A stretch of 7,658 bases of DNA from Acidithiobacillus sp. (GCA_027445725.1 DAIAVG010000066.1:1-7658); one strand, 5' to 3'; counted from the stretch's first letter, positions 1-5,341 are shown. Made by a program: numbers and translations. The notes: generated by a model not told the origin, from the letters alone.

Positions 1-158
1 GTTCGCGGCGCAGAGCCATCTCCGACAGCCCTTCGGGCAAGGCCATATCCTGCACTTGCAAATGGAGGAATTTCATCAAAAAGCTGGTCGAGGCGCTCAA
101 CGCCGACGGCGGCCAACATCGCCGCCGTCTCCAATCCATCGTGGGGAATATAGGGCAT
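1..158 (-). CDS. gcvPA: Glycine dehydrogenase (decarboxylating) subunit 1, N-terminal fragment, apparently frameshifted
   Basis: Alpha-type subunit of the two-subunit P-protein, which decarboxylates glycine with PLP and passes the aminomethyl group to lipoylated GcvH. Only the N-terminus is in the window; the gene continues past the left edge. Starting from ATG at 158, the protein opens MPYIPHDG and reaches LFDEIP at residues 26-31, typical of GcvPA. After that the family-like sequence (HLQVQDMALPEGLSEM) continues in another frame starting at position 64. The base at 65 is either one extra nucleotide or what remains of a codon that lost two. Neither frame meets a stop before the window edge, so the frameshift rests on family resemblance alone. 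An ATG at 76 opens the second frame and could be chosen as a start by an automatic caller, but it would lose the conserved first 31 residues. The start lies 4 nt after the gcvH stop, with GGAG inside the end of gcvH 10 nt upstream. Confidence 0.75.
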   Translation of the reverse strand, partial: MPYIPHDGLETAAMLAAVGVERLDQLFDEIPPFASAGYGLARRAVGDGSAPR

Positions 159-162
159 TTAC

Positions 163-546
163 TCAAGACTCCGTTAATTTAGCATAAGCTGCCGCATCCA
201 AAAGTCCGGCACAGGCTGCTGCGTCGGCCTCCACCACCATAATCCAGCCCTGACCATAGGGGTCTTCATTGAGCCACTGCGGGTTATCCCCCAGTCCGGC
301 ATTACGCTCCACCACCGTGCCATCGAGCGGCGCATACAAATCCGCCGCCGCCTTGACCGACTCCAGCACGCCGCAGACTTCGCCACCATGAATCGCCTTA
401 CCGATATCAGGCACCTCCACATACACCAGATCCCCCAACAATTCCTGGGCATGATCGGTAATCCCCACCCGGTAGCGTCCGCCCCCCAGGTCTTCGACCC
501 ACTCATGGGTATCGCTGTAACGCAACGTTTCCGGAATCTTGCTCAT
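163..546 (-). CDS. gcvH: Glycine cleavage system H protein (lipoyl carrier)
   Basis: Lipoyl carrier of the glycine cleavage complex. It shuttles the aminomethyl group from the P-protein to the T-protein and the reduced lipoyl arm to the L-protein in the cytoplasm. The 127-residue length fits the usual 125-130. The N-terminal RYSDTHEWV (residues 9-17) is characteristic. The lipoylation site is Lys65 in ESVKAAAD, on the hairpin between two beta strands of the lipoyl domain. The following YAPLDGTVVERN and NEDPYGQGW segments are also standard. The ATG at 546 overlaps the gcvT stop as ATGA, with GAGG a few bases upstream inside gcvT, so translational coupling is likely. Nothing appears broken. gcvPA follows after 4 nt. 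Confidence 0.97.
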   Translation of the reverse strand: MSKIPETLRYSDTHEWVEDLGGGRYRVGITDHAQELLGDLVYVEVPDIGKAIHGGEVCGVLESVKAAADLYAPLDGTVVERNAGLGDNPQWLNEDPYGQGWIMVVEADAAACAGLLDAAAYAKLTES

Positions 547-1670
547 GCCTCATGCTCCTCAGAAAAAGAAAAAGTTGCCACGCCTTTCCGCCAGAAAGGT
601 GGTTTTACCACCAGCGCCGGACGCCGCGCCCCGCGCACCACAACGGCGCATACGGTCCCCGGCTCCAGCGCCGCATCCACGCGGGCCAGCGCGATACCGC
701 ACTGCAGGCTGGGCGAGAAAATACCGCTGGTGACCACCCCACAAGGCTGCCCCGCCGCATCTTCCACCACATAATCATGCCGGGGAATGCCCTCGCGCAT
801 CGCCAGGCCGATGAGTTTGGCACCACCACCCGCGGCCAACTGCGCCTCCAGCGCCACCCGCCCCAGAAAATCCCGTTCTGCAGCACGCAAATCCACCGTC
901 CAGGCCAGATTACTCGCATAAGGCGAAACCGCCGTCGTCATATCCTGACCGTAAAGATCCAGCCCCGCCTCCAGACGCAGACTATCCCGCGCCGCCAACC
1001 CGGCTGGCCGCACCCCGGCAGCCACCAGCCGATCCGCCAAGCCCGGCAACAAAGTATTCGCAGCGATAATTTCGACACCATCTTCGCCGGTATAACCCGT
1101 GCGCCCGACGAAGAAATCGCCCTGCTCCAACGCGTGAAAAACCGGCAACTCCGCCAATGCGGGCATCCCCAACACCGTCGCCGCCATCGCCCGCGCCGTG
1201 GGACCCTGTACCGCCAGAATCCCCAGATCCGGCCGCTTCTGCAGGGTCACCCGCCAGCCGTGGGCATCCACAAGGGCCTGCAGGTGCGCCGTGTCCGTCT
1301 CCGCTCCCCCCGCATTCAGCACAATCCGATACCTACCGTCTCCACGATGGGTGACAATCAGATCGTCAATAATCCCGCCATCGCCTTGCAGCATCGTGCT
1401 GTACAGCGCCTTACCCGGCACCGCATCCAGCTTCGCCACGTCGTTGGCCAAAGCATAGCGCAGCAACGTCCGCGCATCCGGTCCACTCAAGTCCAAAGGC
1501 CGCATGTGCGAGACATCAAAAAGCCCCGCCGCCTGCCGCACCGCCTCATGCTCCGCCAATTGCGAGCCGTAGTTCAGAGGCATCTCCCAACCCGCGAAAT
1601 CCACCATGCGCGCGCCATGAGCGACATGCCAATCATAGAGCGCCGTGCGCCGTGCTGAGATCGTGCTCAT
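543..1670 (-). CDS. gcvT: Glycine cleavage system T protein (aminomethyltransferase)
   Basis: Transfers the methylene group from aminomethyl-lipoyl GcvH to tetrahydrofolate, releasing ammonia. The 375 residues from ATG at 1670 match the usual 360-375. Family landmarks run in order: LYDWHVAHGARMVDFAGWEM (11-30), GLFDVSHM (49-56), GKALYSTML (86-94), the folate-site aspartates in IDDLIV (101-106), GRTGYTGEDGVE (189-200), ARDSLRLEAGLDLYGQDM (227-244) and VVTSGIFSPSL (312-322). An in-frame GTG at 1724 would add 18 residues (GSAHCRDVG...) unlike the family, so the ATG at 1670 is preferred. No good Shine-Dalgarno precedes that ATG, only a G-rich run. A 23-codon ORF with a good ribosome site ends over it as ATGA and may supply coupling. 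The gene sits between yajQ and gcvH in the same run. Confidence 0.97.
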   Translation of the reverse strand: MSTISARRTALYDWHVAHGARMVDFAGWEMPLNYGSQLAEHEAVRQAAGLFDVSHMRPLDLSGPDARTLLRYALANDVAKLDAVPGKALYSTMLQGDGGIIDDLIVTHRGDGRYRIVLNAGGAETDTAHLQALVDAHGWRVTLQKRPDLGILAVQGPTARAMAATVLGMPALAELPVFHALEQGDFFVGRTGYTGEDGVEIIAANTLLPGLADRLVAAGVRPAGLAARDSLRLEAGLDLYGQDMTTAVSPYASNLAWTVDLRAAERDFLGRVALEAQLAAGGGAKLIGLAMREGIPRHDYVVEDAAGQPCGVVTSGIFSPSLQCGIALARVDAALEPGTVCAVVVRGARRPALVVKPPFWRKGVATFSFSEEHEA

Positions 1671-1738
1671 AAAGCGGCCCCCGCCGCCATCACGCCCGAC
1701 ATCTCTGCAATGCGCGCTGCCCACTTTGTCTTATTCAT
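1667..1738 (-). CDS. Possible small ORF (23 aa) translationally coupled to gcvT
   Basis: ATG at 1738 opens a 23-codon frame beginning MNKTKWAARIAEM and ending GAAL-stop. It has GAGGG at 1744-1748, 5 nt before the start, which is a better ribosome site than gcvT itself has. Its TGA overlaps the gcvT ATG in an ATGA junction. It starts 23 nt after the yajQ stop. The peptide is basic at the front and small/hydrophobic at the end. It is not glycine-rich, so it does not look like a glycine-sensing attenuation peptide. I do not recognise it. It may be a coupling ORF that brings ribosomes to gcvT, or simply a chance frame. Confidence 0.35.
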   Translation of the reverse strand: MNKTKWAARIAEMSGVMAAGAAL

Positions 1739-1761
1739 GCCATCCCTCTTTATGCTTGCGA

Positions 1762-2247
1762 TTAGTCCCGGAAATTGTTGAATTGTATTGGCAGACCAAA
1801 ATCGTGCCCCCGCAGCGCGGCAATAGCAGCCTGCAGCTCGTCCCGGCTCTTGCCGGACACCCGCAACTGGTCCCCCTGAATGCTGCCCTGCGCCTTGAAC
1901 TTACCGTCCTTCAGGAACTTGACCATGCGCTTGGATACTTCTGTCTCCAGACCGACTTTCAGGCCAAGCACCTGCCGCTCCATGCCGCCCGCCGCAGACG
2001 CCACCTTGCCCACATCCAGGGCCTTCAAATCCACTCCGCGCTTCACCAGGCGCGCCGAGAGCAAATCAATCATCTGCCCCAGCTTATATTCGTCCTCAGC
2101 GACCAGGATGATCTCCTTCTCCTTACGCTCCATCGACGCTTTGCTGCCCTTAAAGTCATAACGGGTAGTTATTTCCTTCACCGTTGTATGCAGGGCATTA
2201 TCCACTTCCTGCATATCCACTTCAGACACTACATCAAAACTCGGCAT
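1762..2247 (-). CDS. yajQ: YajQ family nucleotide-binding protein (DUF520)
   Basis: Small cytoplasmic protein of the YajQ/DUF520 family. Members bind nucleotides, and some (in Xanthomonas and relatives) bind cyclic di-GMP and affect transcription; whether this one does is unknown. Length is 161 residues, as usual. Visible hallmarks are [18 protein letters not shown] at the N-terminus, RYDFKGS (29-35), a KEIIL strand, the central [11 protein letters not shown] segment and the C-terminal [10 protein letters not shown]. It starts 11 nt after the moaE stop with a GTGAG-type ribosome site ending near the end of moaE, so it is probably cotranscribed with moaDE. The gcvT region begins 23 nt downstream of its stop. 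Nothing looks broken. Confidence 0.96.
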   Translation of the reverse strand: MPSFDVVSEVDMQEVDNALHTTVKEITTRYDFKGSKASMERKEKEIILVAEDEYKLGQMIDLLSARLVKRGVDLKALDVGKVASAAGGMERQVLGLKVGLETEVSKRMVKFLKDGKFKAQGSIQGDQLRVSGKSRDELQAAIAALRGHDFGLPIQFNNFRD

Positions 2248-2258
2248 AAAATCTCACT

Positions 2259-2744
2259 TCAAGAATGTGTATGGGAATGGGCAACATGGGGCGCATGGGC
2301 ATGCCCTTCGCGGCTTCCGGTCCGACAGCCGGGGCAATCGGTCACCCAGCGCACCCCCTCCGGGGTAATTTCTTTCTTCCAGAAAGGCGCACTGGTTTTC
2401 AGGACATCAATCAAAAAACGGCAGGCATCAAAGGCCGCCGCCCGGTGCCGCGACCAGACCGCCACCATCACAATATTGTCCTGGGGCGCCAGATGACCAT
2501 AACGATGAATGACCAGACTATCGAGAATATCGTAATGCCGGGCCGCCTCGGCACTGATGCGTTCCAGTTCGCGCTCCGTCATCCCCGGATAATGCTCGAT
2601 CTCCATGGCGAGGATATCCGCCGCCTCACTATAATCGCGCACCATTCCGATAAAAGTGACCGAGCCACCGGCCCCGGCATCCACTGGAAAAGCCGCCATC
2701 TCCGCCCTGGGATCGAAATCTTCTTGTTGAACCTTAACGATCAC
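2259..2744 (-). CDS. moaE: Molybdopterin synthase catalytic subunit, with a Cys/His-rich C-terminal tail
   Basis: Large subunit of molybdopterin synthase. It inserts two sulfurs, delivered by thiocarboxylated MoaD, into precursor Z (cPMP) to form molybdopterin. The start is GTG at 2744, 2 nt after the moaD stop. Its GGAGG ribosome site (2751-2755) lies within the codons for moaD's last two glycines. Family features: VTFIGMVRD (29-37), EHYPGM (50-55), IHRYGHL (79-85), SRHRAAAF (98-105) and LKTSAPFWKKE (115-125). Lys116 and Lys123 have the same 7-residue spacing as the E. coli active-site lysines Lys119 and Lys126. After the core, the protein carries CPGC (137-140) and a tail with six histidines between residues 148 and 160. 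This His-rich end is not part of the catalytic fold and could bind metal, which is an inference. Total length is 161 residues. Confidence 0.96.
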   Translation of the reverse strand: MIVKVQQEDFDPRAEMAAFPVDAGAGGSVTFIGMVRDYSEAADILAMEIEHYPGMTERELERISAEAARHYDILDSLVIHRYGHLAPQDNIVMVAVWSRHRAAAFDACRFLIDVLKTSAPFWKKEITPEGVRWVTDCPGCRTGSREGHAHAPHVAHSHTHS

Positions 2745-2746
2745 AC

Positions 2747-2989
2747 CTAACCTCCGGTTACCGGAGGGAAAAACGCCACTTCATCACCGTCGCGCACCAT
2801 GTCAGAGAAAGGCGTATGCTGCAAATTCACTGCTGCCAGCAGATGGGCACTTTGCAGCGCCACGCCGGTCGCCCCTTCCGCCAGCACCAACACCTCGGCC
2901 ACCGTTACGCCGCCATCCGGCACCGGCAAGGACATTTCCCCCACCCCGATACGCTCGCGCACACTGGCAAAAAATTTCACCTGGATCAT
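2747..2989 (-). CDS. moaD: Molybdopterin synthase sulfur carrier subunit
   Basis: Ubiquitin-like sulfur carrier, 80 residues. Its C-terminal glycine is adenylated by a MoeB-type enzyme, converted to a thiocarboxylate and inserted into MoaE to supply sulfur for molybdopterin. The diagnostic C-terminal Gly-Gly (residues 79-80, after PPVT) is present. The N-terminal MIQVKFFASVRERIG and the DGDEVAFFPP segment are family-typical. I chose ATG at 2989. An in-frame TTG at 3040 would add 17 residues and overlap the promoter region. The chosen ATG lacks a close Shine-Dalgarno; the nearest GAGG is about 10 nt away inside a short palindrome. It is first in the moaD-moaE-yajQ-gcvT-gcvH-gcvPA run and divergent from sohB. 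Confidence 0.95.
   Translation of the reverse strand: MIQVKFFASVRERIGVGEMSLPVPDGGVTVAEVLVLAEGATGVALQSAHLLAAVNLQHTPFSDMVRDGDEVAFFPPVTGG
2751..2755 (-). promoter_or_regulatory. moaE ribosome binding site inside moaD's Gly-Gly codons
   Basis: GGAGG, 6 nt before the moaE GTG at 2744. It is made from the ACC-GGA-GGT codons that encode the essential C-terminal Thr-Gly-Gly of MoaD. It supports GTG as the moaE start and suggests tight coupling between the two subunits. Confidence 0.8.
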
Positions 2990-2998
2990 GAAAGGAGA

Positions 2999-3015
2999 CG
3001 CCTCAGCAAGAGGCG
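2999..3015. promoter_or_regulatory. Palindrome at the presumed moaD transcription start
   Basis: Perfect 6-bp inverted repeat, CGCCTC and GAGGCG, separated by AGCAA. It begins 9 nt upstream of the moaD ATG and overlaps the start point (about 3009-3012) predicted from the candidate promoter. It has no T-tract, so it is not a terminator. It could be an operator or a weak hairpin covering the GAGG nearest the moaD start. No known regulator is recognised. Confidence 0.3.
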
Positions 3016-3017
3016 AA

Positions 3018-3047
3018 ATGATAACGCCCCCAGCCCCCAAGCTTCAA
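3018..3047 (-). promoter_or_regulatory. Candidate sigma-70 promoter of the moaD-gcvPA run
   Basis: On the minus strand, TTGAAG (3042-3047) and TATCAT (3018-3023) are separated by 18 bp. The -10 box matches the consensus at 5 of 6 positions and the -35 box at 4 of 6. The predicted start near 3010 gives a leader of about 20 nt before the moaD ATG. The spacer is G-rich. Confidence 0.5.
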
Positions 3048-3061
3048 CCATACCCGAAATC

Positions 3062-3090
3062 TTTACAGCTATCGCCTTTCCGCCTATCTT
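3062..3090 (+). promoter_or_regulatory. Candidate sigma-70 promoter of sohB, giving a near-leaderless mRNA
   Basis: TTTACA (3062-3067) and TATCTT (3085-3090) with 17 bp between them. The -10 box ends 6 nt before the sohB ATG, so transcription would start at or next to the A of the start codon. No Shine-Dalgarno is visible before that ATG, which fits. Confidence 0.5.
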
Positions 3091-3096
3091 TGCGCC

Positions 3097-4095
3097 ATGA
3101 AAACCTTCTTCAGTCATTACCTGCTCTTCCTCGCCGACACCGCGACCATTGTAGTCGCCCTGCTTATGGTTGCCGGCGGCCTCACTGCCATCGCCCTGAA
3201 TAAACGCAAAACACCTGCGACCGGGCAAGTGCAGGTCAGCGACCTGCGCAAACAACTAGAACAGTCCAGCGAAAACGTCCAACAATACCGTCTGGACAAA
3301 AAAGCCCTGAAAGTCCACCAAAAGGCCCTCAAAAAAGACCGCAAAGCCAAGGACAGCAACGTCGAAAGCTGCACCTACCTGCTCGATTTTAAGGGCGACC
3401 TCCGCGCCTCTGCGGTGAGCGCCCTGCGCGAAGAAATCTCCGCCATTATCCAGGCCGCCAAACCCGGCGATACCGTCCTTCTGCGCCTGGAAAGTGGCGG
3501 CGGCATGGTCAACACCTACGGCCTCGCCTCGGCCCAGCTATTGCGCCTGCGCGCCGCCAAAATCCATGTCACGGTACTGATCGACGCCGTCGCCGCCAGC
3601 GGCGGCTACATGATGGCCGTCACTGCCGACCGTATCGTCGCCAGCCCCTTCGCCCTCATCGGCTCCATTGGCGTGGTCGCGCAGATCCCCAACTTCCACC
3701 GCTGGCTGCAAGACCGCAATATCGACTGGGAACAGTTCACCGCCGGCAAATTCAAGCGCACGGTCACCCTCTTCGGCAAGAACACCGACACTGGCCGCGC
3801 CAAGCTGCGCGAAGAACTGGAAGAAACCCACGCCCAGTTTCGCAACTTCGTACAACAATACCGTCCGCAGTTGGATTTGGAACAAGTCGCCACCGGCGAA
3901 GCCTGGCTGGGCAGCAAGGCTTTACAGCTCGGATTGGTAGATCAGCTCGCCACCAGCGACGAAATCATCCTGGAAGCGGCACAAAAGGGCAAAGTCCTCG
4001 TCCTCCATTATCAGCGCCAAAAGACACTCCCCCAACGCATCGGCCTCGCCGCCCAGCAACGCTGGGACAAACTCTGGCAGATACCGATCTCTTGA
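3097..4095 (+). CDS. sohB: SohB-type inner membrane serine peptidase (S49 family)
   Basis: Peptidase of the SppA/protease IV family (S49), thought to sit in the inner membrane facing the periplasm. Length is 332 residues, slightly shorter than E. coli SohB. An N-terminal membrane segment spans about residues 9-34 and is followed by a charged, coiled-coil-like lysine-rich stretch (about 48-88). The peptidase core then follows: YLLDFKGDLRASAV, VLLRLESGGGMVNTYGLA (127-144), nucleophile Ser168 in DAVAASGGYMMAV, GSIGVVAQIPNF (189-200), general base Lys220 in AGKFKRTVTL, and EEVATGE-like LEQVATGEAWLG. The Ser-Lys spacing of 52 equals that of E. coli SohB (Ser178/Lys230). The start gives the family N-terminus (FFSHYLLFLADT). 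It is a single-gene unit, divergent from moaD, with an unusual leaderless-looking start. Confidence 0.95.
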   Translation: MKTFFSHYLLFLADTATIVVALLMVAGGLTAIALNKRKTPATGQVQVSDLRKQLEQSSENVQQYRLDKKALKVHQKALKKDRKAKDSNVESCTYLLDFKGDLRASAVSALREEISAIIQAAKPGDTVLLRLESGGGMVNTYGLASAQLLRLRAAKIHVTVLIDAVAASGGYMMAVTADRIVASPFALIGSIGVVAQIPNFHRWLQDRNIDWEQFTAGKFKRTVTLFGKNTDTGRAKLREELEETHAQFRNFVQQYRPQLDLEQVATGEAWLGSKALQLGLVDQLATSDEIILEAAQKGKVLVLHYQRQKTLPQRIGLAAQQRWDKLWQIPIS

Positions 4096-4165
4096 AATAC
4101 TCGCCATAGGCCCGTCGATCCGCACCGGCTGGACCGTTCACGACCAGCGATCAGTCCTTCACAGT

Positions 4166-4178
4166 GATTTCTGAAATC
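4166..4178. repeat. Perfect 13-bp palindrome
   Basis: GATTTC and GAAATC flank a single T. It lies about 70 nt beyond the sohB stop. The one-base centre makes it a better protein-binding-type palindrome than an RNA hairpin. No regulator is recognised and chance is possible. Confidence 0.35.
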
Positions 4179-4302
4179 CGAACTCGACAGCACCACGCTC
4201 CGCTATCCGTTGCCTCGGTACTTCGCCTGATTCTCTAGCGTGTGATGCCACTCTCGGCACGCGCAATTTGCGTGAGTTTGGGCGGGTGCCAAATTTATCC
4301 GT

Positions 4303-4323
4303 GGTCAACTGGTTCGATTGACC
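4303..4323. repeat. Hairpin-forming inverted repeat
   Basis: GGTCAA and TTGACC, perfect 6-bp arms with a 9-nt loop, located about 93 nt past the stop of the unknown minus-strand gene. No T-run follows on either strand, so a terminator role is only weakly supported. Confidence 0.35.
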
Positions 4324-4415
4324 TGATCGAGCATCGACAAAATGTACGCCATATTGGCGAACAACTCAACCGTTCAACCGATCGTGACCACCACCTCCGA
4401 TTAACGCCAACACGG

Positions 4416-4817
4416 CTATCCTTGTGTTGCAATCTTCCGCGCCGATATCCTCTTCTGCCACGCCATGATCGCGTCGATGACTTCCTGGTCAAAGTCCATG
4501 GTTTCGCGTTCTTTTACTAGCTGTTTCGCCGCCTGCACCTGCGTATTCATCTGCCAGGTTCGAGAAATGTGCTGGAAATAGGGGTCGGCATCCAGATAGC
4601 AGTTTTCTTGAGGTAAGGCACGCTTCAATTTGAGTGGCTTACCTTCTTCAGCCCGGCACAGTACGGTTTTTGAATTAATCTCTGCCACGGTATACGCCCG
4701 TAGTGCCGTTACCGTTCCGCTGTAAGGCACATGCTCCACAACCCAAAACTTATCCCCCACTTCGGCATCGGCAAAATCCAGATATTTGCCATACGCATTT
4801 CCCGTTGCAATTAACAT
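4416..4817 (-). CDS. Hypothetical protein, 133 aa
   Basis: I do not recognise this protein. It begins MLIATGNAYGKYLDF. The first two thirds look beta-rich (VGDKFWVVEHV, GTVTALRAYTVAEI, SKTVLCRAEEGKPLKL), as in a small beta-barrel. The last third looks helical (VQAAKQLVKERETM, DQEVIDAIMAWQKRISARK). It has no signal peptide or membrane segment, so it is probably cytoplasmic. An in-frame ATG at 4823 lies only 1 nt after the AGGGG ribosome site (4825-4829). The ATG at 4817 has proper 7-nt spacing and is preferred. It follows the DUF423 gene with about 10 nt between them, and the ribosome site abuts the DUF423 stop, so the two are probably cotranscribed. The DNA looks lower in GC than the flanking genes (52% in a 60-base stretch counted, 4501-4560), which hints at separate origin. 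Confidence 0.75.
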   Translation of the reverse strand: MLIATGNAYGKYLDFADAEVGDKFWVVEHVPYSGTVTALRAYTVAEINSKTVLCRAEEGKPLKLKRALPQENCYLDADPYFQHISRTWQMNTQVQAAKQLVKERETMDFDQEVIDAIMAWQKRISARKIATQG

Positions 4818-4824
4818 AACCATT

Positions 4825-4829
4825 CCCCT
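4825..4829 (-). promoter_or_regulatory. Ribosome binding site deciding the start of the hypothetical gene
   Basis: AGGGG, overlapping the TAG stop of the DUF423 gene. It is 7 nt from ATG 4817 but only 1 nt from ATG 4823, so it favours 4817. Confidence 0.6.
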
Positions 4830-5241
4830 ACGTTGCGGATACCCGCCACATACTCAGCGCGAGTAGCAGCCAGGAAAGAATCAGCGCTGTTCCACCCACG
4901 GGCGCGAAAAAAGCCCAGAATACGTTGCTGGTCAGCGCCAGCAGATAGAGTCCGCCGCAGAACAACAGGATACCCAAGACCATCAATCCCCCTGCCGCAT
5001 AAAGCAAACGCCGTTTGCCATATTGGCGGATCAACACGCCGATGAACAACAGACCGAGCCCGTGATAAATCTGAAAGCGATCCGCAATATCGTAAATATG
5101 CAGCCCCTCAGCACTCACCCCCCCGGCCACAAGATGATCTCCCGCCGCGCCAAAAATCACCGCCAGTGCCATGACCAATGCGCCCAGCGCCACAAAGCGC
5201 CCGCCCAACCGCGGCGCACTCTCTGCCGAACATTCCGCCAT
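4828..5241 (-). CDS. DUF423 family small membrane protein (YgdD-like)
   Basis: Integral inner-membrane protein of unknown function, 137 residues, with four hydrophobic segments at about 15-33, 58-71, 80-104 and 108-131. Family features are the FGAAGDH motif (30-36) at the end of segment 1, the DRFQIYHGLGLLF stretch (54-66), LLFCGGLYLLALT (92-104) and FFAPVGGTALILSW (111-124). The N-terminal 14 residues (AECSAESAPRLGG) are polar and not conserved in type. The start is ATG at 5241 with AAGGGGG at 5 nt spacing. A near-consensus promoter lies 27-55 nt upstream. It is the first gene of a two-gene unit with the unknown protein. Confidence 0.9.
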   Translation of the reverse strand: MAECSAESAPRLGGRFVALGALVMALAVIFGAAGDHLVAGGVSAEGLHIYDIADRFQIYHGLGLLFIGVLIRQYGKRRLLYAAGGLMVLGILLFCGGLYLLALTSNVFWAFFAPVGGTALILSWLLLALSMWRVSAT

Positions 5242-5267
5242 ACTATCCCCCTTACCAGCACCCTGCG

Positions 5268-5296
5268 TTTATAGCCTAGTGCAAGGCTCGGTTCAA
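5268..5296 (-). promoter_or_regulatory. Sigma-70 promoter of the DUF423-hypothetical unit
   Basis: On the minus strand, TTGAAC (5291-5296) and TATAAA (5268-5273) are separated by exactly 17 bp. Each box matches 5 of 6 consensus positions. The predicted start near 5261 gives a leader of about 20 nt containing the AAGGGGG ribosome site. Confidence 0.75.
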
Positions 5297-5332
5297 ATAT
5301 TGGGCATTCCATCCACACCCTTCATAAGCCTG

Positions 5333-5341
5333 TGCTATGCT
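5333..5341 (+). promoter_or_regulatory. Candidate extended -10 promoter of the SDR gene
   Basis: TGCTATGCT fits an extended -10 element (TG-n-TATGCT). No good -35 box is seen at 17 bp. The predicted start near 5348 would leave about 19 nt before the ATG at 5367, including the ribosome site. Confidence 0.4.

Larger units (their letters stand above)
4096..4415. other. Gene-free stretch of about 320 bp with palindromes, no recognisable gene
   Basis: No frame on either strand gives a convincing protein. Short frames are broken by stops or are shadows. It contains a perfect palindrome at 4166-4178, a 5-bp palindromic pair at 4262-4272 inside a wider GGCAC/GTGCC pair (4256-4260 and 4286-4290), a 6-bp hairpin at 4303-4323, and two adjacent TCAACCG copies (4366-4372 and 4374-4380). 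It lies between the 3' ends of sohB and the unknown gene, so it should hold the terminators for both, but no classic stem plus T-run is seen. It may be a decayed gene or insertion remnant; I could not identify one. Confidence 0.6.

Noticed and set aside
552..1658. 368-codon plus-strand open frame opposite gcvT
   Set aside because: The translation is Arg/His/Gln/Pro-rich with no family features, and gcvT on the other strand is unmistakable. It is a GC-skewed shadow frame.
1670..1724. gcvT starting at GTG 1724
   Set aside because: It adds 18 residues unlike the family, and the ATG at 1670 gives the standard N-terminus.
1667..1761. Glycine riboswitch upstream of gcvT
   Set aside because: The space between yajQ and gcvT is under 100 nt, and no glycine-aptamer consensus elements or paired architecture are visible.
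1645..2496. 283-codon plus-strand open frame opposite yajQ and moaE
   Set aside because: It spans three real minus-strand genes and their junctions and has no recognisable domain or ribosome site; it is a shadow.
2265..2750. 161-codon plus-strand frame exactly opposite moaE
   Set aside because: It mirrors moaE, and its N-terminal MCMGMGNMGRMG is the complement of the His-rich tail codons. It has no independent support.
2989..3040. moaD starting at TTG 3040
   Set aside because: It would place the -10 box inside the gene and add 17 non-family residues. ATG 2989 gives the standard MoaD length and N-terminus.
4242..4520. 92-codon plus-strand frame starting in the spacer
   Set aside because: No ribosome site and no recognisable features, and it runs into the 3' end of the minus-strand hypothetical gene.
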